NCBI RefSeq assembly: GCF_028372415.1
Contig: NC_092872.1
Coordinates: 13,544,479-13,608,478 of the forward strand
From: Notamacropus eugenii
Lineage: Eukaryota > Chordata > Mammalia > Diprotodontia > Macropodidae
DNA length: 64,000 bases
Direction of reading: 5' to 3'
A program made the position numbers and the translations under genes. Shown here piece after piece: positions 54,187 to 64,000 of the stretch. The notes under the pieces were generated by a model, which worked only from the letters and a program-made list of their open reading frames with translations, searched no databases and had not been told where the DNA came from. The first letter of the stretch is position 1. Every line of letters starts with the position of its first letter.

Positions 54187-57100
54187 TTTTTTTATTTTTT
54201 ATTTTTTTTTTATTTTTTTATTTTTTTAATGTTTAACAATCACTGCCATACAATTGCGATTTTATCCCTCCCCACCCACCCCCCACTACCTCCCTCCCTC
54301 CCCACGACTGCATACAATTCTGTATAGATTCTACATATACTTTCCTATTGAGTATATTTTCACTATAGTCATGCTATGTAGTCAGACTAAGATAAATGAA
54401 AGAATCCGTACAACAAATCAGAACATGATACACAAACAGATACACATACACAAACATGATCTGCTACAATATGTGAGTGACTTCCATATTTCTCTCTCTG
54501 AGTGTGAAAGGCATTTTGCCTTGAGGTCCACCATTGGGATTTTTTTTTTTTTCAGAAGTTCTTGTGTTATTACAAAAATCTAAGTCTACCAGAAAAAACT
54601 CTCACACACTGTGGTCGTTGCTGTGCATAAAGTTCTCCTGGTTCTGCTCCTTTCACTCAGCATCAGGTCATATAAGTCCTTCCAGGCCTCTCTGAAGTCT
54701 TCTTGTTCATCATTTCTTATAGCACAATAGTACTCCATTACATTCATATACCATAATTTATTCAGCCATTCCCCAATTGATGGACATCCCCTTGACTTCC
54801 AGTTTTTGGCAACTACATAGAGTGCTGCTATAAATATTTTTGTACATGTGGGACCCTTTCCCATTTTTATGATCTCTTGGGGATATAGTCCTAGTAGCGA
54901 TATTGCTGGGTCAAAGGGTATGCACATTTTTGTAGCCCTTTGGGCATAGTTCCAAATTGCTCTCCAGAATGGTTGGATGCGCTCACAGCTCCACCAACAA
55001 TGAATTAGTGTTCCAACTCTCCCACATCCTCTCCAGCATTTATCATTTTCTTGTTCTGTCATGTTTGCCAATCTTATAGGTGTGATGTGGTACCTCAGAG
55101 TTGTTTTGATTTGCATCTCTCTAACCAATAGTGATTTAGAGCATTTTTTCATATGATTATAGATAGCTTTAATTTCTTCCTCTGAAAATTGCCTGTTCAT
55201 ATCCTTTGACCATTTATCAATTGGGGAATGACTTGTATGATTATACATTTGGGTCAGTTCTCTATATATTCTAGAAATGAGGCCTTTATCCCCGAGCTTA
55301 GCTGTAAAAATTTTTTCCCAATTTACTACATCCCTCCGGATTTTGGTTGCATTGGGTTTGGTTGTGCAAAAACTTCTCAGTTTAATGTACTCAAAGTTAT
55401 CCATTTTGCATTTCATAATGCATTCTATCTCTCCTTTAGTAAAGAATTCTTCCCTTCTCCATAGATCTGATAAATACTCTATTCTTTGCTTCTCCAGTTT
55501 GTTCATGGTATCAATCTTTATACCTAAATCATGTACCCATTTGGACTTTATTCTTGTGTACGGTGTCAGGTATGGGTCTATGCCTAATTTCCGCCACACT
55601 GTTATCCAGTTTTCCCAGCAATTTTTGTCAAACAATGAGTTCTTATCCCAGAAGCTGGGGTCCTTGGGTTTATCAAACAGAAGGTTGCTATATTCCTTGC
55701 CTACTGCATCTTGAGTGCCAAGTCTATTCCACTTGTCTACCTCTCTGTTTCTTAGCCAATACCAAGTGGTTTTGATAATTGCTGCTTTATAGTACAGTTT
55801 GAGGTCTGGTAGCGCTAGGCCACCTTCCCAAGCATTTCTTTTCCTTAGTCCCTTTGATATTCTGGACCTTTTGTTTTTCCAAATGAATTTTGATATTATT
55901 TTATCCAGCTCTAGAAAGTAATTGTCTGATAGTTTAATTGGTATGGCACTAAATAAGTATATTAATTTGGGTAGAATTGTCATTTTTATTATATTAGCAC
56001 GGCCTACCCATGAGCAACTAATGTTTTTCCACTTACTTAAATCTGAGTTTATTTGTGCAAAAAGTGTCTTGTAATTGTGTTCATATAGTCCCTGGGTTTG
56101 TTTTGGCAGGTAGACTCCTAAGTATTTTATACTGTCTACCCTAACTTTAAATGGGATTTCTCTTTCTATCTCTTGCTGTTGAACTTTGTTGCTAATATAT
56201 AGGAATGCAGAGGATTTGTGTGGGTTTATTTTGTACCCTGCAACTTTGCCAAAGTTGTTTATTAATTCAAGTAATTTTTTACTTGAATCTCTGGGATTCT
56301 CTAGGTAAATCATTATATCATCTGCAAAGAGTGATAACTTAGTTTCTTCTTTGGCTATTCTAATTCCTTGAATATCTTTATCTTGTCTAATTGCTACAGC
56401 TAACATTTCTAGTACCATATTGAATAATAGTGGTGATAATGGACAACCTTGTTTCACCCCTGATCTTATTGGGAATGCATCTAGCTTATCCCCATTGCAT
56501 ATAATGCTTGCTGAAGGTTTTAGATAGATACTGCTTATTATTTTATGGAAAGTTCCCTTTATTCCTACGTTCTCCAATGTTTTTAGTAGGAATGGATGTT
56601 GTATTTTGTCAAAAGCTTTTTCTGCATCTATTGAGATAATCATGTGGTTTTTGTTAGCTTTGTTGTTGATGTGGTCGATAATGCTAATAGTTTTCCTAAT
56701 ATTGAACCAGCCCTGTAGTCCTGGTATGAATCCTACCTGATCATAATGTATTAATCTCGTGATAAGATGCTCTATTCGTTTTGCTAAAATCTTATTTAAA
56801 ATTTTTGCATCTATATTCATTAGGGAAATTGGTCTATAATTTTCTTTCTCTGTTTTGTCTCTTCCTGGTTTGGGTATCAAGACCATATTTGTATCATAGA
56901 AAGAATTTGGGAGGACTCCTTCTTCCCCAATTTTCAAGAATAGTGTATGTAGTATTGGAATTAACTGTTCTTTAAATGTTTGATAGAATTCACTTGTGAA
57001 TCCATCTGGCCCTGGAGATTTTTTCCTAGGGAGTTCATTGATGGCTTGTTCAATTTCTTTTTCTGAGATGGGGTTGTTTAAGTATTCAACTTCCTCTTCT

Positions 57101-57894
57101 GTTAATCTGGGCAATTTGTATTTTTTAAAATATTCATCCATCTCGTTTAGATTGTCGAATTTGTGGGCATAAAGTTGGGCAAAGTAGTTTCTAATTATTG
57201 TTTTAATTTCCTCCTCATTGGAGGTGAGTTCACCCCTTTCATTTTTAATGTTAGTAATTTGGTTTTCTTCTTTCTTTTTTTTGATCAGATTAACCAAAGG
57301 TTTATCAATTTTATTAGTTTTTTCATAAAACCAACTATTGGTTTTATTTATTAATTCAATAGTTTTCTTTATTTCAATTTTATTAATCTCTCCTTTGGTT
57401 TTCAGTATTTCTAATTTGGTATTTACTTGGGGATTTTCAATTTGTTCTTTTTCTAGCTTTTTCAACTGCAAGCCTAAGTCATTGATCTCCTCTTTCTCTA
57501 TTTTATTTATGTAAGCATTCAGAGATATAAAACTTCCCCTAATAACTGCTTTTGCAGCGTCCCATAAGTTTTGGTACGTTGTCTCACTATTGTCATTCTC
57601 TTGAATGAAGTTGTTGATTGTTTCTATGATTTCTTCTTTAACCCAATCCTTCTTTAGAATTAGATTATTTAGTTTCCAATTGATTTTTGGTTTCTCTTTC
57701 CATGGCCTTTTATTACATGTAATTTTTAATGCATTATGATCTGAAAAGGATGCATTGATTATCTCTACCTTTCTGCACTGGATTGTGAGATTTTTATGTC
57801 CTAGTACATGGTCAATTTTTGTAAATGTTCCATGTACCGCTGAGAAAAAGGTATATTCCTTTCTATTCCCATTTAATTTTCTCCAAAGATCTAT
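54187..57894 (-). mobile_element. Young 5'-truncated L1 inside the HAL1-like element
   Basis: Flanked by a perfect 17-base direct repeat, CATTGTATATTGATTTT, at 54170-54186 and 57895-57911. The poly(A) tail appears as the T-rich run after 54187, followed by the 3' UTR to 54585. The 5' end is cut within ORF2. The RT frame is fully open, so the insertion is recent compared with the decayed elements around it. Confidence 0.93.
54586..57894 (-). CDS. L1 ORF2 (partial endonuclease, complete reverse transcriptase)
   Basis: The open frame is 1126 codons from a chance ATG at 57966; the first 22 residues come from HAL1 sequence. The L1 part begins [11 protein letters not shown]. About 170 residues of the endonuclease N-terminus are missing, but its C-terminal motif SDHNALKI remains (residues 75-82). 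RT motifs: [11 protein letters not shown] (about 317), LIPKPGRDK (363), SIDAEKAFD (445), [11 protein letters not shown] (502) and catalytic FADD (547-550). The C-terminal Cys/His region [18 protein letters not shown] is present. ORF2p does target-primed reverse transcription. With no promoter, no ORF1 and half an endonuclease, this copy cannot move by itself. Confidence 0.93.
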   Translation of the reverse strand: MDLWRKLNGNRKEYTFFSAVHGTFTKIDHVLGHKNLTIQCRKVEIINASFSDHNALKITCNKRPWKEKPKINWKLNNLILKKDWVKEEIIETINNFIQENDNSETTYQNLWDAAKAVIRGSFISLNAYINKIEKEEINDLGLQLKKLEKEQIENPQVNTKLEILKTKGEINKIEIKKTIELINKTNSWFYEKTNKIDKPLVNLIKKKKEENQITNIKNERGELTSNEEEIKTIIRNYFAQLYAHKFDNLNEMDEYFKKYKLPRLTEEEVEYLNNPISEKEIEQAINELPRKKSPGPDGFTSEFYQTFKEQLIPILHTLFLKIGEEGVLPNSFYDTNMVLIPKPGRDKTEKENYRPISLMNIDAKILNKILAKRIEHLITRLIHYDQVGFIPGLQGWFNIRKTISIIDHINNKANKNHMIISIDAEKAFDKIQHPFLLKTLENVGIKGTFHKIISSIYLKPSASIICNGDKLDAFPIRSGVKQGCPLSPLLFNMVLEMLAVAIRQDKDIQGIRIAKEETKLSLFADDIMIYLENPRDSSKKLLELINNFGKVAGYKINPHKSSAFLYISNKVQQQEIEREIPFKVRVDSIKYLGVYLPKQTQGLYEHNYKTLFAQINSDLSKWKNISCSWVGRANIIKMTILPKLIYLFSAIPIKLSDNYFLELDKIISKFIWKNKRSRISKGLRKRNAWEGGLALPDLKLYYKAAIIKTTWYWLRNREVDKWNRLGTQDAVGKEYSNLLFDKPKDPSFWDKNSLFDKNCWENWITVWRKLGIDPYLTPYTRIKSKWVHDLGIKIDTMNKLEKQRIEYLSDLWRREEFFTKGEIECIMKCKMDNFEYIKLRSFCTTKPNATKIRRDVVNWEKIFTAKLGDKGLISRIYRELTQMYNHTSHSPIDKWSKDMNRQFSEEEIKAIYNHMKKCSKSLLVREMQIKTTLRYHITPIRLANMTEQENDKCWRGCGRVGTLIHCWWSCERIQPFWRAIWNYAQRATKMCIPFDPAISLLGLYPQEIIKMGKGPTCTKIFIAALYVVAKNWKSRGCPSIGEWLNKLWYMNVMEYYCAIRNDEQEDFREAWKDLYDLMLSERSRTRRTLCTATTTVCESFFW

Positions 57895-58806
57895 CATTGT
57901 ATATTGATTTTGGAGGTTTTGGATGCCGAAGTCTTGACTTTGAGGTCTTCCTCTTATGGTATGCATTCTGCCTCCTCATCTGAAAGGATGGAAGAAAATT
58001 TCCACTCACCAAGAAAGTAACTTTCAATTGTCCTATTGTTTTTCAAATTTTTGGTCATTTTCCCAGCCACCTACTTGGCTTCTGAGTTTTGTCAAGAGGA
58101 GGGTATACTCTGTTGACCTGTAACTTCTCAGTTCCTCCAAGGTGGCACAATCAAGGGAGAGGAGTTTACTCCCATCCTAGCCTGTGCTGTGGTCTGTGAA
58201 CAGGGTTCCCTCCACACAGCTTCTACCAGCTCCACCATGCCAGCCCTCCTCCTCACCCCAGGGTTGCCCCTCAGACCTGAGATCCAGAGTAGCTGCTCAG
58301 TTTCCCCAGGGTCTTTAGACCAAGGCTGCAATAAGAGAAGCTGCAGCATTTTGGGGCCAGGGCTACACTGTTGTTTTCCCTTCTCACCCAAGTAAAAGAG
58401 CTTTCCACTTGACTTTTGAAGCTGTCTTTGGCATTTGTGAGTTGAGGAATCTGGGATATGAAGCTGCTGCTGGTGGTTCCTTGAAACCTGCTCCAGTCCT
58501 GTCGTTGCTGGGCCACAACCAAGGCTGCACTGCACTCCACTCTGCACCCAGGTGTGATAGAGCTTTCCTGTTGGCCTTCCAGGCTAGAAATCTTCTTAAC
58601 TCTGTCATTTTTCACTTCTGCTGCTCTCGAATTTGTGAATAGTCATTTTTTACAGGTATTTTATAGACTTTAGGGGTGAGTTAAGAGTAGATCCATCCTT
58701 CCATTCCTCCATCTTGGACTAGTGGCAAGAGCACTAGGCTAAGAGAGGCAGATGATCTAGTGTCAAGCTTTGGCAATTACTGTCTGAGGAGTTTATGTGA
58801 GATAAG

Positions 58807-58808
<2 letters not shown>

Positions 58809-58852
<44 letters not shown>
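58809..58852. repeat. (GT)n microsatellite
   Basis: 22 pure GT units followed by an AT-rich alternating tail (to about 58895). Confidence 0.9.
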
Positions 58853-58860
<8 letters not shown>

Positions 58861-61599
58861 ATATGTACGTATATATACATATATATGCATATATTTAAAC
58901 ACTTCAGAAGCATACTACATTAATTTTATCTGCTATTATTCACGAGAGAAAAGTACAGTGTTTCCCTATTGTTCAGGCTTTACATGTTACAATAAGAGCA
59001 ACATGTATATTGTTGAGATAATTGCAAGGGGGTTTGAAGCCTTGGGTGGGTGACTGAAGCATTTCATGGAGGATGCTGACCCCAGCTGCAGTAGAATTCT
59101 GCAACAGAAAAGCAATACATTGTTAGGTCATTTTAAATCCATCCATCCCTCTTTCTTTACCTTGCTCAATACCCTGTTCCATTACCACCACGTCCCTGTG
59201 GAGAAACTGTCCAGGCTTGGAGTGAAAGAGCAGCTTGGCCTCCACACTTTCCTTTATCCTTCCTGATAACCCAAACTTGACAACTTGGAAAAATCACAAA
59301 AGTTTCTTCAGCCTGTTTTCTACTCTAGAAAACGTGGAGAATCAGACTTGGGTTACCAACCTCACATGACTCGGTTGAATTCCATTCAGTTCAGCTTTTC
59401 CAGAAAAGTTGTTTGAAAATAAAATCTGGATTTCAGGACAACAGCTGAAAATATGGAAATAAAAGGCTTCTACTCAGAGATGGAAAGCATCTAAGAAAGC
59501 CTGATAAGATTTTAGGCACCTGTTCCTGTCCTTACTCTCACTTCTTTGCAGAGAGGAGGGACAACGGCTATGACATGATGCCTATAACACCATTTTTCAA
59601 TAATTGGGGTAGTTTTGTTGAAGCTTTTTCCCCCTGAATTATTTTTATTTTATAAAGGTTGACTTTATGGAAGGAGGGAAATGGAAACATTGTGACATAT
59701 AGTTCATATAAAAAATATAATATGTCAGCATTTCATTTAAAAACTCATAAAAGCTGTGTTCCATGAGGGAAGGAGAGGAGTGAGAGAATACATGTGATTA
59801 GAATCTTGATAATTTAATCCACTTGACAAGGCAGGTAGGGGTGATGCTGTGTATCCACTAAGCTAGAGACCATAAACTGTGGTTGGCTATAGGAGCACAT
59901 CCGTTACATATATGTATTTAGACACATGTTCCCTTCTCCTTGGAAAAGCTAAACTCCTCAAAGGAGTTTCTGAATAGTTGGGCAACTGTTTCATTTTTGC
60001 TTTCTGGCACAAATGACTAGCAGAGCAGTTTGCTCAGAATACATTTTCCACAAAGATAATTGAAATCGAATTCATGTAATCATATGATCTCAGAGTTAAA
60101 GTGGAGCTCAATTCATCCAACCAGTACCTGAACAGGAATTCCTTTTATCTCACTCCCTACAAAGACCTTGCAACCTTTGTTTTAATGCCCTCCAGGGATC
60201 ATCTCTACAGAACATCCAATACTCTACCCAGCCTGGCTATTGTCATCTGAACATCTCCTTCTGCACTAAATTGTCATCTATCCCTGCAATCCTCCAGGGA
60301 TCACCTGAAAGTTCATTCCCCTGTAGTACTGCCTATTTTTCACAATCTAGGTCCACAAGCTGCAAGAGGACAAGCACTGCTGTCGGTGATTTCAACCATC
60401 ATTCCTTTATGCCTGAAATTCCACATACTGCCCTTTCTCTTTGGTCACACTCTGAGCCAAACCATTCTGGAGCATCTTGGGTCAGAAACCAACCTGAAAA
60501 TTCTCCTGACCTGGCATTCCCTATGGAGACTCTGTTTCATGGGGATTTGACACACACTGAGACCTTGTAAGATGGCATCATTTCCTGTGTGGAAGTCTCT
60601 TCTGAAAGGCAAGAGAATTGGGTCATTCAAGGACATTCTACATTGGCCTATCAAGAGGTAGGAGATTTTCTTCATTGACGATTTAGTGGGAACTTTTCTG
60701 GGGTTTTTAATTTGTCAGACTGAGTGCTTATTTTGTGTTCCACCCTGAGACTGTGGCCTACCTCCTTGTTGCTTTCTGTTTAGGTCATGTGGCCCCTGGA
60801 AATGATCCAGTGGCTTTGACTTTGGCCATTCCAGGAGCAAGGAGTGAATTCCCCAATCTGAATACCAGGCATCAGGGAATCCAGGCTGGGGGTCACAGCC
60901 AACTAAGCAGAGAAATCCTGAGGAGCAATGATCTGGGAACCATATCCCAGCAAGGCTTTAGATTTGAACTTGGTAGATTAATGTTACATAGGAACTAAGT
61001 TCTACTGTGAACTTCACTTCCTTCTCCAGGGACAGGTGGCGTGTGCCTGAGGGTGAGGACTCCCATGTCCTGAGTGGAATGTTGGTATGTTTCTTTTTGC
61101 TGTGTCTTTGAAGTAAACATCCCTGTGTCATAGCTAATGGGGACATGAAGTGTTTACATGGAAATAGGGTACTACTGCCTGGACCCATAATAACTGGGGT
61201 AACTTATTGCACACCAAAGTTGATGGCTCAAAAGAGAAACACATCAGTGTACTGGAGAGGCCAACTGAATGCAATACAACCGCTCTTGCCCTCAGAGTAG
61301 GGCCAGGACTGTTCGGTTACCATATCCTGTCACAACAAGAATATCCACTCAGACCTTCCCAACATGAAAAGCAAGGACAGGGACAGTGGGGCATTAACAG
61401 AGGAACAGGGAAGGCTCACAGAAGAAGTTGGAGGAGAATTTAGCTTTGGGGAAGACAAGGAATCTGAGAGGAAGAACTGAAGAGGGACTGAACTCCAGGC
61501 ATAGGGGATAGCCTGGGTAGGTAATCGAATGACATGCAAGGTACAATTCAGTTTGGGGAACTGGGTGAGGATTTCAGTTTTGCTAGAATGCAGACTTGA

Positions 61600-61845
61600 T
61601 GCTGTTTAGTCATTTCCTAAATGCCTGACTCTGCATGACCCTATTTGGGTTATTTTTGGCAAAGATACTAGAGGGGTTTGCTATTACGTTCTCCAGCTCA
61701 TTTTACAGAGGAGGAATCTGAGACAAACAAGGATAAGTGACTTGCCCAGGGTCACTCAACTAGTAAGTGTATGTGCTCTGACTTGAAAACAGGTCCTCCT
61801 GATTCCAAGCTTGGCTCTCTATGGGCTGCACCACCTAGCTGCCCC
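61600..61845 (-). mobile_element. tRNA-derived SINE (same insertion as 4800-5035)
   Basis: The reverse complement begins GGGGCAGCTAGGTGGTGCAG. Flanking sequence on both sides matches block B. Confidence 0.85.
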
Positions 61846-62006
61846 AACATGCAAAGTATATTAACTTAATTGAAGGAGTATCAGAAAAACATGAAATGCT
61901 CTCAAGCTGGCCCAGGAGGCAGGGAGACCTGGGTTCAAGTCTTGCCTCTCACAAAGACTGGCTGCATCACACTAGACAAGTAGCTCAGTGCCTATTCGAA
62001 TTATTT

Positions 62007-64000
62007 TTTAATTAATTAATTTTTAGTTATCAACATTCATTTCTACATTTGAATTCCTAATTTTCTCCCCATCTCTCCCCTCCCTCCACCCCAAGACACC
62101 ATGAACTCTGATTACCCCCTGTCACAATCTGCCCTCTCTTCTACCACATCTCTCCCTTCCCTTGTCCCCATCTCCTCTATTTTCTTGGAGGGCAAGATAG
62201 ATTTCTATACCCCCATTACCTGCATTTATTATTTCTCACTTACATGTAATAACAATTTTTAACATTCATTTTTCAAACTTTGAGTTCCAACTTCTCTCCC
62301 TTCCTCCCTCCACACCCATCCCCACTGAAAAGACAAGCAATTCCAAATAGGGTATACATGTGTAGTTATGCAAAAGACTTCCATAACAGTCATGCTATGA
62401 AAGACTAGCTATATTTCCCTCCCTCCTATCCTGCCCACTATTTATTCTATTCTCTCTTTTGACCTTGTCCCTCCCCAAAAGTGTTTACTTCTAATTACCA
62501 CTTCCTCCCACTTGCCCTTCCTTCCATGATCACCCCTACCCTGCTTATCCCTTTCTCCCCTACTTTCCTGTAGTGGAAGATAGATTTTCGTACCAAATTG
62601 AGTAAGCATGTCATTCCTTCCTTAAGCCAAATGTGATGAGAGTATGCTTCACTTTTTCCCTTTCACCTAACCACCTTTCCCCTCCATTAAAAATCTTTTT
62701 CTTGCCTCTCTTATGACAGATAATTTGTCCCATTCCATTTCTTCCTTTCTCCTCCCATTATATTTCTCTCTCACCCCACCATTTTATTTTTTTTAGATAT
62801 CATTCCTTCCCATTCAACTCACCCTGTGCCCTCTGTCTATATGTGTCTAATTCCTCCAACCACCCAAATATTGAAACAAGTCTCAGGAGTTACAAATATT
62901 ATCTTTCCATGTAGCAATGTAAACAGTTCAACTCAAGTAAGTCCTTATGATTTCTCTTTCCTGTTTACATTTTCATGCTTCTCTTGATTCTTGTGTTTGA
63001 AAATCAAATTTTCTATTCACTTCTGGTCTTCTCATCACGAATGCTTGAAAGTCCTGTATTTCATTGAATGACCATTTTTTATCCTGAAGTATTATACTCA
63101 GTTTTGTTGGGTAGGTGATTGTTGGTCTTAATCCTAGCTCCTTTGACTTCTGGAATATCATATTCCAAGCCCTTTGATCCCTTAAGGTAGATGCAGCTAG
63201 ATCTTGTGTTCTCCTGATTGTATTTCCACAATATTCCAATTTATTTGTTTCTGGCAGCTTGCAATATTTTCTCTTGCCCTGGGAATTCTGGAATTAGGCT
63301 ACAATATTCCTAGGAGTTTTTTCTTTTTGGATATCCTTCAGGAGGTAGGATTGATGGATTCTTTCAATATTTATTTTGCCCTCTGCTTCCAGAATATCTG
63401 GGCAGTTCTCCTTGATAATTTCATGGAAGATGATGTCCAGGCTGATTTTTGATCATGGCTTTCAGGTAGTGCCATAATTTTTAACTTGTTTCTTGTGGAT
63501 CTATTTTGCAGGTCAATTGTTTTTCCAGTGAGATATTTCACATTGCTATTTTTTCATTCCTTTGCTTTTGTTTTATAATTTCTTGATTTTTCATGAAGTC
63601 TTTAACTCCTATCTGCTCCATTTTAATCTTTAAGGAATTATTTTCCTGAGTGAGCTTTTGGATCTCCGTCTAAATCTAACCAGTTCTGCTTTTTATGGCA
63701 CTTTTCTCCTCATTGGCTTTTTGGATGTCTTTTGCCATTTCAGGTAGTCTATTTTTTAAAGTGCTATTTTTTTCAGCATTTTTGCATCTCCTTTAGCAAA
63801 CAGTTGACTTGTTTTTCATAATTTTCTTCCCTCATTCTCATTTCTCTTCCCAATTTTTGCTTTGTTTCTCTTACTGGATGTTCACAATCTTTTTTGAGCT
63901 CCTCCATGACCTGAGATCTCCAATGTGGATGGAGGAACTTTGACTTTGTTTTCTTCTGTTTATATGCTTTTGTCTTCCTTGTCACCAAAGCAAGATTCTA
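62007..64000 (-). mobile_element. HAL1-like element running off the window end
   Basis: The 3' tail begins at 62007 after 'gtgcctattcgaattatttttt', the same target sequence as the element in block B (5195). ORF1 pieces: the C-terminal third open at 63239-62973 (ends FDFQTQESREA) and coiled-coil pieces at 63988-63600 with shifts. The 5' end lies right of the window. Confidence 0.8.
62973..63239 (-). pseudogene. HAL1-like ORF1 C-terminal domain
   Basis: An 88-codon open stretch containing RPTITYPTKLSIILQDKKW and RRPEVNRKFDFQTQES, aligning with the C-terminal domain of L1 ORF1p (pattern 'isYpaKLsi...tRPal'). Confidence 0.7.

Larger units (their letters stand above)
52215..58712 (-). mobile_element. 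HAL1-like element, near full length, split by an L1
   Basis: On the minus strand the 5' UTR starts near 58712 ('ccaagatggaggaatgg') and runs to about 57960. ORF1-like sequence continues after the L1 insert at 54169 and down to about 53230, then comes a 1-kb 3' region ending in A-rich sequence (T-rich on the plus strand near 52228). No ORF2 of its own. Without the insert it is about 2.8 kb. It joins blocks E and F, which have opposite orientations. Confidence 0.8.
58720..62006 (+). repeat. Block F: second copy of the B-C spacer
   Basis: 58720-59873 follows 19140-20708, and 59874-62000 follows 22395-24545, in the same orientation. The LTR-like repeat and HAL1 tail present in the first copy are absent. 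No gene was seen. Confidence 0.8.

Noticed and set aside
58760-59053. 97-codon frame rich in Val-Cys repeats (also at 52964-53188)
   Set aside because: Direct translation of GT microsatellites.
1-64000. CRISPR arrays, bacterial operons, rRNA genes
   Set aside because: None seen; the repeats are interspersed retroelements and duplicated blocks of a mammalian genome.

Overview
The window comes from a marsupial genome. It contains four-exon cathelicidin genes (antimicrobial peptide precursors), a young L1 of marsupial type, ORF1-only L1 relatives (HAL1-like) and tRNA-derived SINEs with the 'GGGGCAGCTAGGTGG' head common in marsupials. A gray short-tailed opossum is my best guess, because cathelicidins and L1/HAL1 are expanded there and the L1 here looks young. 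Nothing in the sequence proves the species.

The gene content is part of a cathelicidin cluster built from duplicated blocks in both orientations. Copy A (+) shows only its last exon at 371-427; its other exons lie left of the window. Copy B (-) is at 14244-17511, copy C (-) at 29771-33035 and copy E (+) at 42837-45895. E is the only complete gene: four phase-0 exons with GT-AG introns, a signal peptide, all four cathelin cysteines and a cationic amphipathic C-terminal peptide. B and C have readable exons, but both lost the exon-1 splice donor by different mutations. C also lost the exon-2 donor, and B has a cathelin Cys changed to Tyr. Both are probably pseudogenes. A further block, D (35305-37281), is a 3' flank without its gene.

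Layout: 1-4200 block A (+); about 4203-4790 a possible LTR at an inversion junction; 4795-18780 block B (-), which carries a HAL1-like element holding a 3'-truncated L1; 19140-24540 spacer with an LTR-like repeat and a HAL1 tail; 24540-35300 block C (-); 35305-37281 block D; 37282-38930 mostly unrecognised; 38930-39600 LTR-like repeat; 40148-42330 decayed ERV-L pol (integrase followed by dUTPase) in antisense, directly upstream of E; 42350-52214 block E (+); 52215-58712 HAL1-like element split by a 3.7-kb L1 with an open RT frame; 58720-62006 a second copy of the spacer (F); 62007-64000 another HAL1-like element. F has the B/C orientation and the same HAL1 insertion as block B, which predicts another minus-strand cathelicidin to the right of the window.

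Function: the family is made as a secreted precursor in myeloid and epithelial cells, and proteolysis releases the C-terminal peptide. E would give a peptide of about 30-32 residues with no acidic residue. The other copies have much shorter C-terminal exons. All identity figures and repeat boundaries were judged by eye, without alignment software.
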